Shown: in pieces, positions 7,747 to 9,944 of the stretch
Layout: every line of letters starts with the position of its first letter
Position numbering within the stretch: position 1 is the stretch's first letter
Source: Pseudomonadota bacterium
GTDB taxonomy: Bacteria > Pseudomonadota > Alphaproteobacteria > Rhizobiales > Rhizobiaceae
Reading direction: 5' to 3'
DNA length: 9,944 bases
NCBI GenBank assembly: GCA_023393575.1
Contig: JAEWKX010000197.1
Coordinates: forward strand, 1-9,944
Notes under the pieces: model-generated
Database searches by the model: none
What the model was told of the DNA's origin: nothing
Seen by the model: only the letters and a program-made list of their open reading frames with translations
Made by a program: the position numbers and the translations under genes

Positions 7747-9003
7747 ATGGCCTCGTCCCTGCGTCGACTTCTCGCCAAGATCATCAAGAAGGGTACCCTG
7801 ACCGTCAGCGGCCCTGCCGGCTCGCAGGTGTTCGGCGGTGGAGGCGGGCGGACGGTCGCCATCCGCTTCACCGATACCGAAGCGGAGGAGGAGGTCGCCT
7901 CGGACCCGCAGCTGAAGCTGGCGGAAGTTTACATGGATGGCCGCCTCCTCATCGAGGAGGGCGACATCTACGAACTGCTCGCGATCGTCAAGGACAATAC
8001 CTTGAGCGAGGCGCTGACTCCGGGAATGATATGGCGCGGGCTCCTCCGCATCGCCGAAGCGCGCGTCAGGCACGGGGTGCCGGTCAACCGCAACCAGCGC
8101 AACGTCGCCCATCACTACGACCTGAGCGCCAAGCTCTTCGATCTCTTCCTTGACGAGGACTGGCAGTATTCCTGCGCCTATTTCAATCCGCCCGGCATCA
8201 GCCTCTATGACGCGCAGGTTGCCAAGAAGCGGCACATCGCGGCAAAGCTTCTTGCCGAGCCGGGTCAAAGGGTTCTCGAAATCGGTTCCGGCTGGGGCGG
8301 AATGGCCATGTATCTGGCGGAATCCTCCGGCATCGACGTCACCGGCATCACGCTGAGCCAGGAGCAGTTGCGCGTGTCCCGCGACCGGGCGGCGAAGCGG
8401 GGCCTCTCGGGCCGCGTGCGGTTCGAGCTGCAGGATTATTATTACCTGCCCTCCTCGGTGAAATACGACCGCATCGTTTCCGTCGGCATGTTCGAGCATG
8501 TGGGACGGCTGAACTTCGGCCGCTACTTCCGCAAGGCCTACGATGTCCTGAAGGACGACGGGGTAATGGTCCTGCACTCCATCGGCCAGCCCTACCCGGC
8601 GCGCTACAACAGCCCGTTCATCGAGAAGTACATCTTTCCCGGCGGATATATTCCCTCGCTGGCGGAAGTCCTGCCCGCAGTCGAACGCTCGGGCTTGCTG
8701 GTCTCGGACATCGAAATCCTGCCGATGCACTACGCGCGCACGCTGCGTTACTGGCGCGAGCGGTTCCTCGCCAGGAAGGAGGAGGCGGTGGCGATCTACG
8801 ACGAGCGCTTCGTGCGGATGTGGGAGTTCTACCTCGCCGGCTCCGAGATGGCCTTCACGCACGAGAACTTCTTCATCTTCCAGATGCAGATCACCAGGAA
8901 GCGGATGGCGGTGCCGGACAACCGGGATTACATCGCCGAACGCGAAGAGCAGCTGAAGGCGTTCGAGGCGACCCGTCCCCCGCTGGAGCCGGTGACCTTC
9001 TGA
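7747..9003 (+). CDS. cfa: Cyclopropane-fatty-acyl-phospholipid synthase family methyltransferase
   Basis: A 418-residue SAM-dependent enzyme of the CFA/mycolic-acid cyclopropane synthase family. Members add a methylene from SAM across cis double bonds of membrane phospholipid acyl chains, hardening the membrane to acid and stationary-phase stress. Visible signatures: HHYDLSAKLFDLFLDEDWQY (122-141) running into SCAYF; the SAM-binding loop VLEIGSGWGG (176-185); SVGMFEHVG (245-253); VLHSIG (275-280); and HYARTLRYW (328-336). Residues equivalent to the bicarbonate ligands of E. coli Cfa appear kept: C143, E250, H277 and Y329. The C-terminal stretch YLAGSEMAF replaces the E. coli YLNACAGAF, so the C354 equivalent is probably Ser here, as in other non-enterobacterial relatives. 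The strong GGAGGTGA site sets the start. Rhizobia often have two cfa paralogues, and I cannot tell which this is; a related acyl methyltransferase role is possible. Confidence 0.88.
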   Translation: MASSLRRLLAKIIKKGTLTVSGPAGSQVFGGGGGRTVAIRFTDTEAEEEVASDPQLKLAEVYMDGRLLIEEGDIYELLAIVKDNTLSEALTPGMIWRGLLRIAEARVRHGVPVNRNQRNVAHHYDLSAKLFDLFLDEDWQYSCAYFNPPGISLYDAQVAKKRHIAAKLLAEPGQRVLEIGSGWGGMAMYLAESSGIDVTGITLSQEQLRVSRDRAAKRGLSGRVRFELQDYYYLPSSVKYDRIVSVGMFEHVGRLNFGRYFRKAYDVLKDDGVMVLHSIGQPYPARYNSPFIEKYIFPGGYIPSLAEVLPAVERSGLLVSDIEILPMHYARTLRYWRERFLARKEEAVAIYDERFVRMWEFYLAGSEMAFTHENFFIFQMQITRKRMAVPDNRDYIAEREEQLKAFEATRPPLEPVTF

Positions 9004-9029
9004 GGCTGCTCCGCGCGGTTCCCGTCTTG

Positions 9030-9057
9030 CGGTCGGCCCGCAGGCCCGCTACGACCG
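9030..9057 (+). repeat. Inverted repeat abutting the ubiA ribosome site
   Basis: CGGTCG (9030-9035) is the exact reverse complement of CGACCG (9052-9057), with a 16-base GC-rich loop that itself holds GGCCCG-type repeats. The 3' arm overlaps the first base of the only Shine-Dalgarno-like GGAG (9057-9060). No T-tract follows, so it is not a convincing terminator for the cfa-like gene. It could modulate ubiA translation or be chance in GC-rich DNA. Confidence 0.4.
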
Positions 9058-9061
9058 GAGC

Positions 9062-9944
9062 ATGACGAAAACCGACGATCTCAACGGCCGCGTCTACGAT
9101 GCGCCTTCCGACAACTGGGTCTACCGCGTGCTGCCCAGGCCTGCATGGCCCTATGCGCAGCTTGCGCGCTGGGACAGGCCGATCGGCTGGCAGTTGCTGA
9201 TGTGGCCCTGCTTCTGGTCCTCGGCGCTGGCTGCAAACGTTGCCGCCGGCCGCGAGGACCTGTCCGTCGGGCTCTTCGTCTTCCACCTGTTTCTGTTCTT
9301 TGTGGGTTCGGTCGCCATGCGCGGCGCCGGCTGCACCTATAACGACCTCGTGGACCACGACATCGACAGCGAGGTTGCTCGGACCCGCTCGCGGCCCCTG
9401 CCGTCGGGACGGGTAAGCCGTTTCCAGGCGAAGGTCTTCCTCGTCATCCAGGCGCTGGTCGGTCTGCTCGTGCTGCTCCAGTTCAACGGCTTCGCGATCC
9501 TGCTCGGCATCCTGTCGCTGGCGGTGGTGGCGATCTATCCCTTCGCCAAGCGCTTCACCGACTGGCCGCAGTTCTTCCTCGGGCTCGCCTTCTCCTGGGG
9601 CGCGCTGATGGGCTGGGCCGGCGTGTTCGGGAGCCTCTCGTGGGCGCCGATCTGGCTCTACATGGGCTCCGTCGCCTGGACGATCGGCTACGACACGATC
9701 TATGCGCACCAGGACAAGGAGGACGACGCCCTCGTGGGCGTGCGTTCGACCGCGCGGCTGTTCGGGGAGAACACGAAGCGATGGCTCGTCGGCCTCTACG
9801 GTCTGACGCTGGTTCTTCTGCTTGCGGCCTATCTCGCGGCGGGCGTCGGCGTGCTCGCCTATGTCGGGCTGCTGCTGGCGGCCGTCATGTTCGCATGGCA
9901 GATCCTCGTCCTCGATATCGACAACCCGGACCAGTGCCTGCAAC
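9062..9944 (+). CDS. ubiA: 4-hydroxybenzoate polyprenyltransferase, 3'-truncated by the window edge
   Basis: UbiA is an integral inner-membrane prenyltransferase that attaches the polyprenyl tail to 4-hydroxybenzoate in ubiquinone synthesis. The frame is open from the ATG at 9062 to the window end, giving 294 codons; the last few tens of residues are missing. The N-terminus (WPYAQLARWDRPIGWQLLMW, 29-48) is typical of alphaproteobacterial UbiA. Both Asp-rich prenyl-diphosphate/Mg2+ motifs are present: NDLVDHDID (94-102), followed by TRSRPLPSG, and YDTIYAHQDKEDD (210-222), followed by ALVGVRSTA. Several hydrophobic helices are evident, for example around 69-84, 124-140, 144-160 and 246-262. The start is 58 bases after the cfa-like stop with no clear terminator between, so co-transcription is possible. 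The nearest GGAG ends one base before the ATG, unusually close, but no better in-frame start is seen. Confidence 0.93.
   Translation, partial: MTKTDDLNGRVYDAPSDNWVYRVLPRPAWPYAQLARWDRPIGWQLLMWPCFWSSALAANVAAGREDLSVGLFVFHLFLFFVGSVAMRGAGCTYNDLVDHDIDSEVARTRSRPLPSGRVSRFQAKVFLVIQALVGLLVLLQFNGFAILLGILSLAVVAIYPFAKRFTDWPQFFLGLAFSWGALMGWAGVFGSLSWAPIWLYMGSVAWTIGYDTIYAHQDKEDDALVGVRSTARLFGENTKRWLVGLYGLTLVLLLAAYLAAGVGVLAYVGLLLAAVMFAWQILVLDIDNPDQCLQ

Noticed and set aside
7603..8862. A 419-codon minus-strand open frame opposite the cfa-like gene
   Set aside because: It is a shadow of the conserved plus-strand gene. It runs across the tex terminator and has no family signature or convincing ribosome site.
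8891..9943. A 350-codon minus-strand open frame opposite ubiA
   Set aside because: It is charged, low-complexity antisense translation. The plus strand encodes UbiA with both Asp-rich motifs, which explains the region.
1..9944. A novel defence, mobile or biosynthetic system
   Set aside because: Every long stretch is accounted for by recognisable genes with short, ordinary gaps. I found no transposase, integrase, tRNA attachment site, regularly spaced repeats or retron-like RNA by eye.

Overview
This window looks like ordinary core chromosome of a high-GC alphaproteobacterium. The best match is the Rhizobiales, probably family Rhizobiaceae (Ensifer/Sinorhizobium, Shinella or Rhizobium type). 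That placement rests on the protein sequences, which have a rhizobial style, and on a small secreted protein resembling the rhizobial 'HPE1-like' family. No rRNA or other species marker is present, so the genus is not resolved.

Layout. Positions 1-1221 (+) hold the 3' part of glyS, the glycyl-tRNA synthetase beta subunit. It converges on a methyl-accepting chemotaxis protein gene at 1317-3152 (-), and a strong hairpin lies between the two stops. Next on the minus strand come a small secreted HPE1-like protein (3329-3772) and purD (3870-5141), which codes for a purine-biosynthesis ligase. A divergent control region (5142-5287) separates purD from tex (5288-7594, +), an S1-domain RNA-binding factor that ends in a clear rho-independent terminator. 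After a 152-base promoter-containing gap come a cyclopropane-fatty-acid synthase family gene (7747-9003, +) and, 58 bases later, ubiA (9062 onward, +), the 4-hydroxybenzoate polyprenyltransferase of ubiquinone synthesis. The window end cuts ubiA off after 294 codons.

How the genes relate. Most are independent housekeeping functions: translation, purine synthesis, RNA metabolism, membrane lipid modification and quinone synthesis. A sensory receptor and a small exported protein are placed between them. The cfa-like and ubiA genes may be co-transcribed. I see no defence locus, CRISPR array, insertion sequence, prophage, tRNA or toxin-antitoxin pair, and no convincing undescribed multi-gene system.

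The points most worth a second look are a lower-GC stretch of about 200 bases inside glyS that encodes an unusually long linker, bordered by two perfect inverted repeats; the poorly characterised HPE1-like secreted protein; the AT-rich repeat-bearing gap upstream of the chemoreceptor; and the tight spacing and hairpin at the ubiA start.
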